Assembly: GCA_021785195.1 (NCBI GenBank)
Contig: JAJYGC010000005.1
Location: 99,809 to 163,808, forward strand
Length of the DNA stretch: 64,000 nt
DNA from: Nitrospirota bacterium
GTDB taxonomy: Bacteria > Nitrospirota > Leptospirillia > Leptospirillales > Leptospirillaceae
Direction of reading: 5' to 3'
Both the position numbers and the translations under genes were made by a program. Positions within the stretch are counted from its first letter, which is position 1. Each line of letters starts with the position of its first letter. The notes below the pieces were generated by a model that searched no databases, had not been told where the DNA came from, and saw only the letters and a list, made by a program, of their open reading frames with translations. Below, one piece after another: positions 19,648 to 28,000 of this stretch.

Positions 19648-20960
19648 CAAGACTTTCCTTCCCTCCTATCAAAAACCTTCCGACCCCCCACAAAGGTCAT
19701 CCGGACCTGACCGGGAAGCTTCTTGCCACGAAAAGGCGAATTGCGACTTCTGGAGAAAAACTCCGGAACACCAGCCTCAATCACATCATCTGGCTCGAAT
19801 ACGACAAGGTCTGCCAGCCCCCCAGGGCAAATCTCCCCTCGGGGAAGCCCAAAAACCTTGGCAGGACGGACCGACATCAGGTAAAGAAGGGTTCCCATAT
19901 CGAGGGTCCCTTCCTGAACCAACATGAGGCCAAGGGACAGGGCCGTTTCAAGTCCAATGATTCCAAAAGGGGCCTGGTCAAACTCGCGCTCCTTCTCGAA
20001 GGGCGCATGAGGCGCATGATCTGTTGCGATCATATCGATGGTTCCGTCCCGAAGGCCTTCGATGATGGCAAGCCGGTCCTCTTCAGAACGAAGGGGGGGA
20101 TTCATTTTTGCATCCGCATGATGGCACCGCACTGCCTCATCGGTCAGGGCAAAATAATGGGGGCAGGTTTCCGCCGTCACATTGAGATGGCGCTTTTTCG
20201 CCTCCCTGACCAGCCTGACCCCACCTGCCGTTGACAGGTGGGCGACATGCAATCGTCCATTGGTCATTTTGAGGACTTCGAGATCCCGGGCCACAATCAC
20301 CTCTTCCGACGCATTGGGGATGCCACGCAATCCAAGCTCCGTCGCGACCCAGCCCTCATTCATCACCCCGCCATCGGAAAGATCCCGGTCTTCGCAGTGG
20401 TCAATGATCGGGCGCTTGAAGATCGCCGAATACTCCAGGGCCCTCCTGAGCAGCCTGGAGGTCTTGACCGGATACCCATCATCGGAAAACCCGACGCAAC
20501 CGGCCTGGGTCAGGGCGCCCATCTCGGTCAGGGTCTCCCCCTTGAGTCCGATCGAGACCGCCCCTATGGGAAAGACCCGGCATAACCCGATGTCCTGGGA
20601 TTTGCGGATAATGTCCAGCGTAACCCCAGGATGATCATTGACCGGATCCGTGTTGGCCATGACACAGACAGAGGTAAATCCACCGGCAACGGCAGAACGC
20701 GATCCGGTCTCGATCGTTTCCTTGTACTCGAATCCGGGTTCCCTGAAATGGGCATGAACATCCACAAGACCCGGAGTGACAATGCACCCCTCCCCGTCAA
20801 ACACAGGAATCTGACCCGTTTTTGGAGGAAGAATGGATCCATGGGATACAATCCTTCCCTGCTCCACATGAAGGTTCCCCCTCTCGTCCAGCCCATGGGC
20901 CGGGTCCACCAGACGGACATCCTTCAGAAAAAACGAGTGACCGTGACTCAAATCCGACAT
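19647..20960 (-). CDS. pyrC: Dihydroorotase (type I, metal-dependent)
   Basis: Cyclises carbamoyl aspartate to dihydroorotate. Metal-binding motifs are present: DVHAHFREPG (two histidines), an IDHCED region, and ATDHAPHAP with the catalytic aspartate. At 437 residues it is the long type I form that in other bacteria often binds aspartate carbamoyltransferase. ATG 20960 lies one base after the pyrB stop with AAAGGGGA upstream; the seven extra residues in the ORF track begin at a GTG inside pyrB. Confidence 0.95.
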   Translation of the reverse strand: MSDLSHGHSFFLKDVRLVDPAHGLDERGNLHVEQGRIVSHGSILPPKTGQIPVFDGEGCIVTPGLVDVHAHFREPGFEYKETIETGSRSAVAGGFTSVCVMANTDPVNDHPGVTLDIIRKSQDIGLCRVFPIGAVSIGLKGETLTEMGALTQAGCVGFSDDGYPVKTSRLLRRALEYSAIFKRPIIDHCEDRDLSDGGVMNEGWVATELGLRGIPNASEEVIVARDLEVLKMTNGRLHVAHLSTAGGVRLVREAKKRHLNVTAETCPHYFALTDEAVRCHHADAKMNPPLRSEEDRLAIIEGLRDGTIDMIATDHAPHAPFEKEREFDQAPFGIIGLETALSLGLMLVQEGTLDMGTLLYLMSVRPAKVFGLPRGEICPGGLADLVVFEPDDVIEAGVPEFFSRSRNSPFRGKKLPGQVRMTFVGGRKVFDRREGKS

Positions 20961-20961
20961 A

Positions 20962-21900
20962 TCATTCCCCTTTGGATCCACCCGCCATCAATAAGTAAAG
21001 AACCGCCATCCGGATTCCCACACCAAAATGGACCTGGTCCAGGATTCCCGAATGCCCCCGGAACGACTCCTCGTCCTGAATCTCTATGCCGCGATTGATG
21101 GGTCCAGGGTGCAGGACCAATACATCCGGACGGGCTTCCGTCAGGACACCTGGCGATATCCCATAGAGCTTCGCATATTCCTTGAGGGAGGGAATAAAGC
21201 TTGCCGTGGCGCGTTCAAGCTGAAGGCGGAGCGTCATCACGACATCACAATCCCGGACCCCTTCCCGAAGATCGTGAAATACCTCTACCTTCCAATCCCC
21301 GAGATACTTTGGAATCAGGGTGGGAGGACCGACCAGTCGGACAGAAATTCCCATCCGGGTCATGGCCATGATATTCGAACGGGCCACCCGGCTGTGAAGG
21401 ATATCTCCGACGATCGCCACCGTCAGTCCCCTCAAACGGCCTTTTCGCTTCTGAATCGTGTAGAGGTCCAGCAATGCCTGCGTTGGGTGTTCATGAAGGC
21501 CATCCCCCGCATTGATGACATGACATTGGACCCTCTTCGAAATCCATTCCGGGACGCCAGAGGACGGGTGTCTTATCACAACCCCATCGGCACCTAGCGC
21601 CTCAATGGTCAGAACCGTATCCAGAAGGCTTTCACCTTTCACTACACTGCTCTGTGACGTAGAAATGTTGATCACATCCGCAGACAATCTCTTTGCGGCA
21701 ATTTCAAATGAAGTCCGGGTCCGGGTCGATGGCTCATAAAACAGGTTGACCAAGGTTTTTCCGCGAAGGGACGGAACCTTCTTGACCGTTCGGGACGACA
21801 GGTCCAGAAAAGAATCGGCAGTTCTGAAAATGCCCTCCATCTCTTCCGGACTCAAGTCATTGACCGTCAGAAGATTGGATGTGCGCAACGAATCATTCAC
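20962..21900 (-). CDS. pyrB: Aspartate carbamoyltransferase catalytic chain
   Basis: Joins carbamoyl phosphate and aspartate. The carbamoyl-phosphate motif FYEPSTRTRTSFE, the mid-protein HPTQALLDLYT and the late HPGPINRG are all intact in 312 residues. The first codon is GTG, three bases after the pyrR stop. No pyrI regulatory subunit gene is present in the window, so control is more likely through PyrR and CarB. Confidence 0.96.
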   Translation of the reverse strand: MNDSLRTSNLLTVNDLSPEEMEGIFRTADSFLDLSSRTVKKVPSLRGKTLVNLFYEPSTRTRTSFEIAAKRLSADVINISTSQSSVVKGESLLDTVLTIEALGADGVVIRHPSSGVPEWISKRVQCHVINAGDGLHEHPTQALLDLYTIQKRKGRLRGLTVAIVGDILHSRVARSNIMAMTRMGISVRLVGPPTLIPKYLGDWKVEVFHDLREGVRDCDVVMTLRLQLERATASFIPSLKEYAKLYGISPGVLTEARPDVLVLHPGPINRGIEIQDEESFRGHSGILDQVHFGVGIRMAVLYLLMAGGSKGE

Positions 21901-21903
21901 AAA

Positions 21904-22515
21904 TCATCCTTTTCGATGAAGACTGACATGCTCGCGCCCTGGTTCGAGGGAAACCTGAACCGTTTCATCAAGGCTCGTCGGAAGATTCTTCCCGACAAAA
22001 TCAGCCCGAATCGGCAGTTCCCGGTGGCCACGGTCGATCAGGACCGCCAACTGGACCCGAGATGGCCTGCCAAGGTCCATCAGTAGGTCCAGGGCCGATC
22101 GGACGGATCGCCCCGTAAACAGAACATCATCCACCAAGATGACCCGCTTAAGGTCAACCGATTCGGGAAGGTCGCTTTGTTTCAGAAATGGAGGGGAAGC
22201 CCTTGAGGAAAGATCATCCCGATAAAGCGTGATGTCAACCGTACCGAGCGGAACGGAGGCACCCTCGATTGAGGCGATGATGGAAGCGAGACGTTCTGCC
22301 AGAATGCCCCCTCCCTTGAGGATCCCGATCAAATAGAGATCCTTGGTTCCCTGATTGCGTTCAAGAATTTCATGGGCCATCCGGCGGATCATCCTGCCAA
22401 TCTGCGATGAATCGAGAAGAACACGGGGAAAGGATGAAGGGACGTCCTTCGGGGGAGCAGACAATACACGCGGGTCATCGGATTGCATGTGGGCATAAAC
22501 CTTTCCCAGGCTCAC
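21904..22515 (-). CDS. pyrR: Pyrimidine operon regulator PyrR / uracil phosphoribosyltransferase family
   Basis: Phosphoribosyltransferase-fold protein that in other bacteria senses UMP/UTP and controls pyr mRNA. The PRPP loop [17 protein letters not shown] is intact, as is the RDDL region. At 203 residues it is some 20 longer than usual at the N terminus. The GTG at 22515 lies in the loop of a hairpin (CCAGG/CCTGG, 22503-22525); the ATG at 22488 is an alternative that would give a length nearer the family norm. It heads pyrB-pyrC-carA-carB. Confidence 0.88.
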   Translation of the reverse strand: MSLGKVYAHMQSDDPRVLSAPPKDVPSSFPRVLLDSSQIGRMIRRMAHEILERNQGTKDLYLIGILKGGGILAERLASIIASIEGASVPLGTVDITLYRDDLSSRASPPFLKQSDLPESVDLKRVILVDDVLFTGRSVRSALDLLMDLGRPSRVQLAVLIDRGHRELPIRADFVGKNLPTSLDETVQVSLEPGREHVSLHRKG

Positions 22516-22525
22516 AGTCCTGGAA
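22503..22525 (-). promoter_or_regulatory. Hairpin enclosing the pyrR GTG start
   Basis: On the minus strand TTCCAGG-actgtgag-CCTGGGAA forms a stem of seven pairs with one bulge; the predicted GTG start sits in the 8-base loop. It may control translation, or mark this segment as leader RNA if the real start is ATG 22488. It does not match the classical PyrR-binding loop closely. Confidence 0.4.
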
Positions 22526-22556
22526 TTAAAAGGTTTGAAGAATCAACGAAATGCCG

Positions 22557-23243
22557 TCAAGGAGACGGGGAGCCTTTCTTTTCCATGGCCAGGCCATTCT
22601 GAAGGCCCATCTTCTGGAACGAAGGCTTCACAAGCTTGGTCATATGTGTCGATCCGTCCTCGTGGACTTCGGGATAAACACAATAGTTGGCCAAAATTGT
22701 GGCCTGTGTATCCTTGAAGAAATTACCCGAAAACGGGCCACCGGTCAAGATTGACCCCGCCTTGAGAAGGAATCCCCTGTACATCTCGATGTTTCGGGGA
22801 TAGATCTTTCCTTTCTCAATGTCGAAATTCGGCTTTCCATCCACCAGGCTTTCCTTGTCCTGAACAACGGTCCAGAGCCATTCCCGAACACCCTGAAGAT
22901 CCGTGAACACGGCAGCTTCACGTGTCCATGGATGCTGGTTGATCGGCATGAAGTAATCATAAAACCCATGCAGTTCCCCCTCTGCCACCAACATCCTGGT
23001 GGACCAGTCCTTTTTCCAGGACCGGAATTCGGACGGACTGACATCCTGCCGGTCGAGCATGGCATCCATTGATTGGGCCAGCTGTTTGTACTGGTCATAA
23101 AGGGAGGACAGCTGGGCATGAACTTTATCAACGGGGTAATTTGGCTTCTGGCTTACAACCCAGGCATTGGCCCGATTTGGGAGGAGCAGAGCGGAACATA
23201 CAAGGATCGCCAGAAAGGTAACAGACAATGGACGCATCTTCAT
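22557..23243 (-). CDS. Exported protein of unknown function
   Basis: Not recognised. The N terminus is a clear signal peptide (MKMRPLSVTFLAILVCSALLLPNRANA, probable cleavage after ANA), then a roughly 200-residue hydrophilic domain rich in aromatic residues with no cysteine pairs, haem motif or repeats seen. Either ATG 23243 or ATG 23237 could be the start; the second has AGGG six bases upstream. It sits between the HIT protein and pyrR in the same direction, but nothing ties it to pyrimidine synthesis. Confidence 0.72.
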   Translation of the reverse strand: MKMRPLSVTFLAILVCSALLLPNRANAWVVSQKPNYPVDKVHAQLSSLYDQYKQLAQSMDAMLDRQDVSPSEFRSWKKDWSTRMLVAEGELHGFYDYFMPINQHPWTREAAVFTDLQGVREWLWTVVQDKESLVDGKPNFDIEKGKIYPRNIEMYRGFLLKAGSILTGGPFSGNFFKDTQATILANYCVYPEVHEDGSTHMTKLVKPSFQKMGLQNGLAMEKKGSPSP

Positions 23244-23290
23244 CCCTTTCTTTCCAAATGAGAAAAACGCATTGGACGCCTTAACGGATT

Positions 23291-23794
23291 TCAACAGACC
23301 TCCAGCCGGTGGAAGTGCGGGGCCAATCGGTCATAGGTATCCAGTAGCCCTTCCGGAAGAACCCTCAACTCATGGACAGTCGTCATGAAGTTCGTGTCCC
23401 CCTCCCATCTCGGAAGGATATGGGCGTGGAGATGATCCTGAATCCCTGCCCCTGCACTGCGATCCACATTGATTCCCAGATTGAACCCGTTTGGATTGTA
23501 TTCCTTCCGAAGGATTTCCTCACAACTTCTGAGCAGATCCATCATCTGCCGGAGTGTCTCGGCATTCTGGGAAAGGAGCGTTCCTCCGTGGGAATGGGGA
23601 ACGACCATCATATGGGCACTGGTATAGGGAAACGCATTCAGAACCACGTAGCAGTGTGATGCATTGTAAAGAACCAGGCGGTCCCGCTTCACTCCTGTCT
23701 GGGCGAGTTCACACAGGACACACCCGCCATCCGAAGTTGACCGTGACTCTCCCTTGATATACTTCATTCGCCACGGGGCACTCAAAGAATCCAA
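23291..23794 (-). CDS. HIT-family nucleotide hydrolase/transferase
   Basis: Histidine-triad protein, probably acting on a dinucleoside polyphosphate or an AMP conjugate. The catalytic HLHAHILPRW motif is intact, an N-terminal CVLC pair fits a zinc site, and the protein begins with the SAPWRMKYI block typical of this bacterial Ap4A-phosphorylase-like branch. That block and a G-rich ribosome-binding site five bases upstream point to the TTG at 23794 as start, just after the tsaE stop; the 14 extra residues in the ORF track come from tsaE. Confidence 0.9.
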   Translation of the reverse strand: MDSLSAPWRMKYIKGESRSTSDGGCVLCELAQTGVKRDRLVLYNASHCYVVLNAFPYTSAHMMVVPHSHGGTLLSQNAETLRQMMDLLRSCEEILRKEYNPNGFNLGINVDRSAGAGIQDHLHAHILPRWEGDTNFMTTVHELRVLPEGLLDTYDRLAPHFHRLEVC

Positions 23795-23795
23795 C

Positions 23796-24326
23796 TCAAC
23801 CCCCCCTACTGATTGCCGGAAATCCCGATCCGGCAATGAGCCGATCCAGGAAGAGGGTTACCAATGACTCCCCTTCTCCAGTCCCATCAGCACCACCGAG
23901 AGATCTGACAGTCATCAGGCGACCTTCGTCAGATTCCCATGAAAAGCGGAGACCGATCACAACCAGAAACAACCCCCACAGCGATGGGGAGAGTTTCCCA
24001 CCCCATTCGACCAGGGACCAACTCCACTCCCTTGAAGCCAGAAGGGCTTCAACAAAGTCCGTCCCTCCTCCATCGGGAAGGCGATCCAGATCCCCATGGA
24101 ACAGAGCCCCATTCGTCCCCTCATACTCCTGCAGGGTGACGAACGTCGGGCTTGTCACAGTTTCACGAACACCCAACGCCCTGGCAAAACCTCGTACAAA
24201 TTCCGTTTTTCCGATCCCCGTCGGCCCTTCCAGAATCACGAGCGAACCCACTGGGAGAAGGGAGGCCAACACTGCACCCGCATCCCCGGTTGAAAATCCG
24301 GGAGGAAGAAGGAGCGAATCAGCCAT
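23796..24326 (-). CDS. tsaE: tRNA threonylcarbamoyladenosine biosynthesis protein TsaE
   Basis: ATPase of the complex that makes t6A in ANN-decoding tRNAs. The P-loop LEGPTGIGKTEFVRG, the VTSPTFVTLQEYEG switch and the LVEWGGKL block are all diagnostic. The start has AGGAGG four bases upstream and overlaps the end of the CBS-domain gene by eight bases. The partner genes tsaB, tsaC and tsaD are not in this window. The C-terminal part, after about residue 130, is somewhat longer than in E. coli. Confidence 0.92.
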   Translation of the reverse strand: MADSLLLPPGFSTGDAGAVLASLLPVGSLVILEGPTGIGKTEFVRGFARALGVRETVTSPTFVTLQEYEGTNGALFHGDLDRLPDGGGTDFVEALLASREWSWSLVEWGGKLSPSLWGLFLVVIGLRFSWESDEGRLMTVRSLGGADGTGEGESLVTLFLDRLIAGSGFPAISRGG

Positions 24327-24777
24327 TTTCCTCCTGGAGCAAGGACCTCACCAAGTCTGTCCGACCAATGATACCCTTGAGCTGGCCGCCTTCTATTACG
24401 GGCAACATATCTGAGTTCGTCTGCTCGAAAAGCAGGGCCATTTCCTCAACCGTGGCATTGGGCGAAACAATTGCCGGGTTTTTCTGGTAGATGTCCATGA
24501 CCTGGGTGGCGGCTATCCGCTCGATCTCTTTCTTCAATGCACTGGGAGGCTCGAGGAAGATCCAGGCATCCAGAAGGGAAATCGTTGTCGGAATATGAAG
24601 GGGTTTTTCATGATGAATCAGATCATGCTGGCCGACAACTCCCAGGAACTTACCACGGGCATCCAGAACAGGAACGCCGTTCAACCGGTTTTTGACCAGG
24701 ACATCAGCCAGATCCCTGAGACTTGTTTCAGGCAGGACCGATACAACAGATGTCGTCATCAAATCTTTCGCCGTCAT
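24319..24777 (-). CDS. Two-CBS-domain protein
   Basis: A 152-residue stand-alone CBS pair, expected to bind adenine nucleotides and act as an energy or redox sensor for an unknown partner. The first CBS runs from MTAKDLMTTSVVSVLPETSL, the second from QVMDIYQKNPAIVSPNATVEEMA. The ATG at 24777 with GGAGGGAAT upstream is clearly correct; the 59 residues before it in the ORF track are shadow. It overlaps tsaE by eight bases. Confidence 0.85.
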   Translation of the reverse strand: MTAKDLMTTSVVSVLPETSLRDLADVLVKNRLNGVPVLDARGKFLGVVGQHDLIHHEKPLHIPTTISLLDAWIFLEPPSALKKEIERIAATQVMDIYQKNPAIVSPNATVEEMALLFEQTNSDMLPVIEGGQLKGIIGRTDLVRSLLQEENG

Positions 24778-24856
24778 ATTCCCTCCATAGAACATCCCCA
24801 TTGTCTTTGTGTCCCCCATCCTACTCCAACCGGAGAGATCTTTCCAGATATTCAAA

Positions 24857-26089
24857 TCATTCCCTTGGATGCAGAACCAGATGCCTGGAATTCCAGGCCA
24901 ATCCCACCCCCAATGCGACAGGAATGAACAACACGACCAACAGGGCATGATCAAGGGTGGAGTTCTGAGAGATCCAACCGATCAGGGTCGGAGAGGGTAA
25001 GTCCCCGAGAAAATGGGAGACCAGCAGGCCCCATCCCATGATCGGGGCTGCTTCCAAAGGAGATTGCCATGACAGAATCAGCCAGTTGATCGGCACGGTC
25101 ACAAGGAAAAGGCCAAAGGTCGAGCAAACCAGACCCAACCCGACCGAAATCTCATTTTTCCCGAAAAGCACACCGGCAATTCCCAGGATGGAAATGGAGA
25201 ACCCCCACAATGTCGTCATGCTTCCCCATTTTCCATCGTGTCCGGCCCTTTCCCGATCGAGGAAACGCCCTCCCAGAATCATTCCTGAAACTCCACCCAA
25301 TACGAGAGCGATGCCGGGCATCATATTGGCCGTGGAAAGCTCAAAATGCTTGCTTCTTGTCAGATAAACACTGATCCAGGCCGCCATCCCCCCCAAAACG
25401 AATGTGACCAGGGTCTGCAACGAAAAAGACAGGGCGATTCTCTTCCAGAAATGCTTCATCGTTCTTACGGACACATGCTGGGAAGGAACTGGAAGCATTT
25501 CTGAACGGAACAGGAACCATGTAAGGGCTCCCAGCAGGATCCCAGGAATGACCGGCAACAGTAACACAGACTGAAAATCCATGTGCCCGGGGAAATAGGC
25601 CCCAAGAGCAAATCCGAAAGCAGATCCCAGTGGGATTGCCGAAAAAAAGATCCCGAGCCTCACTCCCTTGCCCGTGGTGAGTGAGCCCAGGAGAAAAAAT
25701 GGCCCCAGGGTTGTCAGTGTAGCCTCCCCAACCCCCGTCAACATCCTACCCAGGAAAAGGAGCGGAAGAGTGGGAGCGACCCCGGAGATGGCCATTCCTG
25801 CGGAGAAGACAAGAATTCCGCTTCCCAGGAGAATGCCCGGAGGCAATTTCCGGATGAGATATCCTGCCAATGGAGCCGAGATCACATAGACCAGCGTAAA
25901 CGAGGATGCCAAGACACCCAGCATGGGATCTGAAAGGGAAAAACGGGTTCGAAACAATGGAAAGAGGGAAAGGAACAGCTGGCGATCAAGGTAATTGAGG
26001 AGATTTCCGCACAGAAGGGACCCAAACAGGATCAGATGGGGGGGAGTTTTCCTGACCTGGTCAGGAAGGGGGAAGGGATGTTTCGACAA
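24857..26089 (-). CDS. MFS transporter, Spinster-like
   Basis: Major facilitator superfamily carrier with about 12 membrane spans in 410 residues. TM1 carries the LLNYLDRQLF signature seen in Spinster-type and related carriers, and GRMLTGVGEA matches the MFS TM4 motif. The substrate cannot be read; family members move lipids, sugars or organic acids. The first codon is a TTG that overlaps the DUF2127 gene by 29 bases, with AGGGG immediately before it. Confidence 0.85.
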   Translation of the reverse strand: MSKHPFPLPDQVRKTPPHLILFGSLLCGNLLNYLDRQLFLSLFPLFRTRFSLSDPMLGVLASSFTLVYVISAPLAGYLIRKLPPGILLGSGILVFSAGMAISGVAPTLPLLFLGRMLTGVGEATLTTLGPFFLLGSLTTGKGVRLGIFFSAIPLGSAFGFALGAYFPGHMDFQSVLLLPVIPGILLGALTWFLFRSEMLPVPSQHVSVRTMKHFWKRIALSFSLQTLVTFVLGGMAAWISVYLTRSKHFELSTANMMPGIALVLGGVSGMILGGRFLDRERAGHDGKWGSMTTLWGFSISILGIAGVLFGKNEISVGLGLVCSTFGLFLVTVPINWLILSWQSPLEAAPIMGWGLLVSHFLGDLPSPTLIGWISQNSTLDHALLVVLFIPVALGVGLAWNSRHLVLHPRE

Positions 26090-26567
26090 TCCCCTGGTCC
26101 TCTTTCATGGGGTGAAACAATGACCGGTTCCGGCTCAGGTAAACGACAATCACAACATTCAGGACAAAGGCTGAAAGGCGAAACCAGGAAAAGTGCTCAT
26201 GAATCGCATAGAGCTCAAACGGAATCAATGCCGAGATCTCAATGATTGTCATATATTCAGCCCAACGATACCGCTTGTGAAGGCCCCATGCCACAGCATA
26301 GTTCAGAATCCCGTAGAGGACCCCCCCGACAGAAATCATTTCAAGAATGTTGGGAGAAATCAATCCGGCCTTGTGGAGAAGCTTTCCCGTCCAGGCGTTG
26401 TCAACATCAAGATTGAAATTCTGCGCAACATGGACCAGAAGCGTGCCCAGATTCACGTGAATCATGCTCAGGCCGCCAATCCCCAGAATCAGGGTGAGGG
26501 AACCCTTAGCAATCCGCTCGAGGATAATGTATTTTAAAAAGAGTGGGGATTTTTTCTTGAAAATCAT
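26061..26567 (-). CDS. DUF2127 membrane protein
   Basis: Small integral membrane protein of 168 residues with about four spans. The family pattern is visible: IILERIAKG at the start, GVLYGILNYAVAWGLHKRYRWAEYMT in the middle and IPFELYAIHEH near the third span. Function unknown. It precedes and overlaps the MFS gene, so the two may work in the same process. Its start lies only 28 bases from the divergent gene at 26596. Confidence 0.8.
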   Translation of the reverse strand: MIFKKKSPLFLKYIILERIAKGSLTLILGIGGLSMIHVNLGTLLVHVAQNFNLDVDNAWTGKLLHKAGLISPNILEMISVGGVLYGILNYAVAWGLHKRYRWAEYMTIIEISALIPFELYAIHEHFSWFRLSAFVLNVVIVVYLSRNRSLFHPMKEDQGIVETSLPPS

Positions 26568-26595
26568 TCGGCCATTCTAACAGAGGCGCACATCA

Positions 26596-27033
26596 GTGTC
26601 GAACAAGTGTCCGCACTCAGGGCAATTTTCCCAAACCTTTTTGGCCAGGGGCCTACTTTCTTGTCTGATTGCCTGCACGGCCGTGATCGAACCTGTCGTC
26701 GTGTCTGTTGCGGATGAAACGCAGAACATGATCGTCTCCCTACCCAAACGGATCCCGGCCGGTCAGGACATCCGGATTTCCGTTTTTTTCCAATCACACC
26801 CAAAACCACATCATTTTTTCCAGATGGAAATAGACGTTGACGGAAAGCCCTCCGCATTGGCGGATTTATCCATCGGGAACAAGACTGAAGTGGATATTCC
26901 AACGCCCCCCCCAGGGATGCACACGCTCAGGGTGGTCTGGAAGAACGCCCCCTCCCGCCCGACCATCATCGAAAAGATGATCACTGTAACCGATCTTCCG
27001 TCAACGCATCCAACAGGAGGACCCCAGCCATGA
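26596..27033 (+). CDS. Exported protein of unknown function
   Basis: Not recognised. A hydrophobic N-terminal stretch (LLSCLIACTAVIEPVVVSVA) should act as signal peptide; the rest is a roughly 100-residue beta-rich domain ending in Pro/Thr-rich sequence, resembling a small Ig-like or copper-binding-type fold in pattern only. The GTG start at 26596 is the track's choice and has no strong ribosome-binding site. Its stop overlaps the next gene's ATG by four bases (ATGA). Confidence 0.6.
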   Translation: MSNKCPHSGQFSQTFLARGLLSCLIACTAVIEPVVVSVADETQNMIVSLPKRIPAGQDIRISVFFQSHPKPHHFFQMEIDVDGKPSALADLSIGNKTEVDIPTPPPGMHTLRVVWKNAPSRPTIIEKMITVTDLPSTHPTGGPQP

Positions 27034-27623
27034 AAAAAGGCCTTTTTCTATTTTTGCTTGCCCTTCTTGGGGCCTGTTCCACCGCGCAGTTACCCCCCGT
27101 TTTTATCAATGCTCCCTCAGCGGTAAACTACCCCAATTCAGGAGGAAATGGAGAAAGGACTCCAATTGCGGTCCTTCCCGTTACTCTTCCGGGAGACGAC
27201 CATCTCGTAGGGGTCATGTTTCACACCACGGGTGGAAAATCGGATCTGATGACCCGGGATTCATTGTCCAAGAGTGTAGAAAAATCGCTGAAGGCTGCCC
27301 TCAGGGCCAATGGCTACAAACCCTATGATGCAACAACCGAACACCATGCGCTGGCAATCCAGATGGACCTGGTCACGTTCAACGACAAAATCACCGCAAA
27401 CCTTCTTCACGTTCGGGAAAAAGCCGTCCTTAAATGCAATTACACCATCATCCGATATTCTGGAGAAGAAAAAACAACCATGGTCAAAACCTCCGAGAGA
27501 TACCACTCACCGACACCATCGGCCATTTTTGACGAGAAGTCCCCGACCAAGCTCCTCGGGACCCTCCTTCAGGAATCCCTTCAGAATGACCTGATTCCCA
27601 CACTGAACCATCTGTTGAATTAG
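27030..27623 (+). CDS. Lipoprotein of unknown function
   Basis: A 197-residue protein with a textbook lipoprotein signal peptide: MKKGLFLFLLALLGAC, with the lipobox LGAC. The mature part alternates strands and helices and contains no motif I recognise; the pattern of a basic helix (SLSKSVEKSLKAALRANGYKPYD) followed by strands resembles outer-membrane lipoproteins such as the YajG/DUF4136 type, but this is only a resemblance. Coupled by ATGA to the exported protein upstream. Confidence 0.78.
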   Translation: MKKGLFLFLLALLGACSTAQLPPVFINAPSAVNYPNSGGNGERTPIAVLPVTLPGDDHLVGVMFHTTGGKSDLMTRDSLSKSVEKSLKAALRANGYKPYDATTEHHALAIQMDLVTFNDKITANLLHVREKAVLKCNYTIIRYSGEEKTTMVKTSERYHSPTPSAIFDEKSPTKLLGTLLQESLQNDLIPTLNHLLN

Positions 27624-27632
27624 GGGTCCGAC

Positions 27633-27992
27633 TTGAATAACCGGTTTAAACCCATGGACAATAAAATGGCAATCGCCGTGACGGTCTTCATCGCGATCCT
27701 TTTCTTCGTCCTGTTCCTCTTGATTCCTGAACCCCATGAAAAGAAGGATTCCAGCGCGCCCCTGATTCAAGGGCGCGCCTACCCATCAACGCTCTCATCC
27801 ACGGATCTCTTTCACATGGCCTGTTCCCAGTGTCACAACCTGCCGCCGCTGACACACAGGGATCGGGAAGAATGGAGGATCCTTGTCCTGAAAATGAACA
27901 GGAAAATGATGCAGACAGGCAAACAATATCTCTCTCCGGAACAGGTCGATCCCCTCATCGACTACATCGTCTCCCAGCAAAAATCATTCTGA
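27633..27992 (+). CDS. Membrane-anchored monoheme c-type cytochrome
   Basis: A 119-residue protein with an N-terminal anchor (AIAVTVFIAILFFVLFLLI) and one haem-c site, CSQCH (residues 64-68), facing the periplasm. Candidate axial methionines occur in the KMNRKMMQTG stretch. The start is a TTG with AGGGG six bases upstream; the ATG at 27654 is possible. It closes a three-gene run with an exported protein and a lipoprotein and may be a local electron carrier. Its partner is unknown. Confidence 0.8.
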   Translation: MNNRFKPMDNKMAIAVTVFIAILFFVLFLLIPEPHEKKDSSAPLIQGRAYPSTLSSTDLFHMACSQCHNLPPLTHRDREEWRILVLKMNRKMMQTGKQYLSPEQVDPLIDYIVSQQKSF

Positions 27993-28000
27993 CCGCCAGA

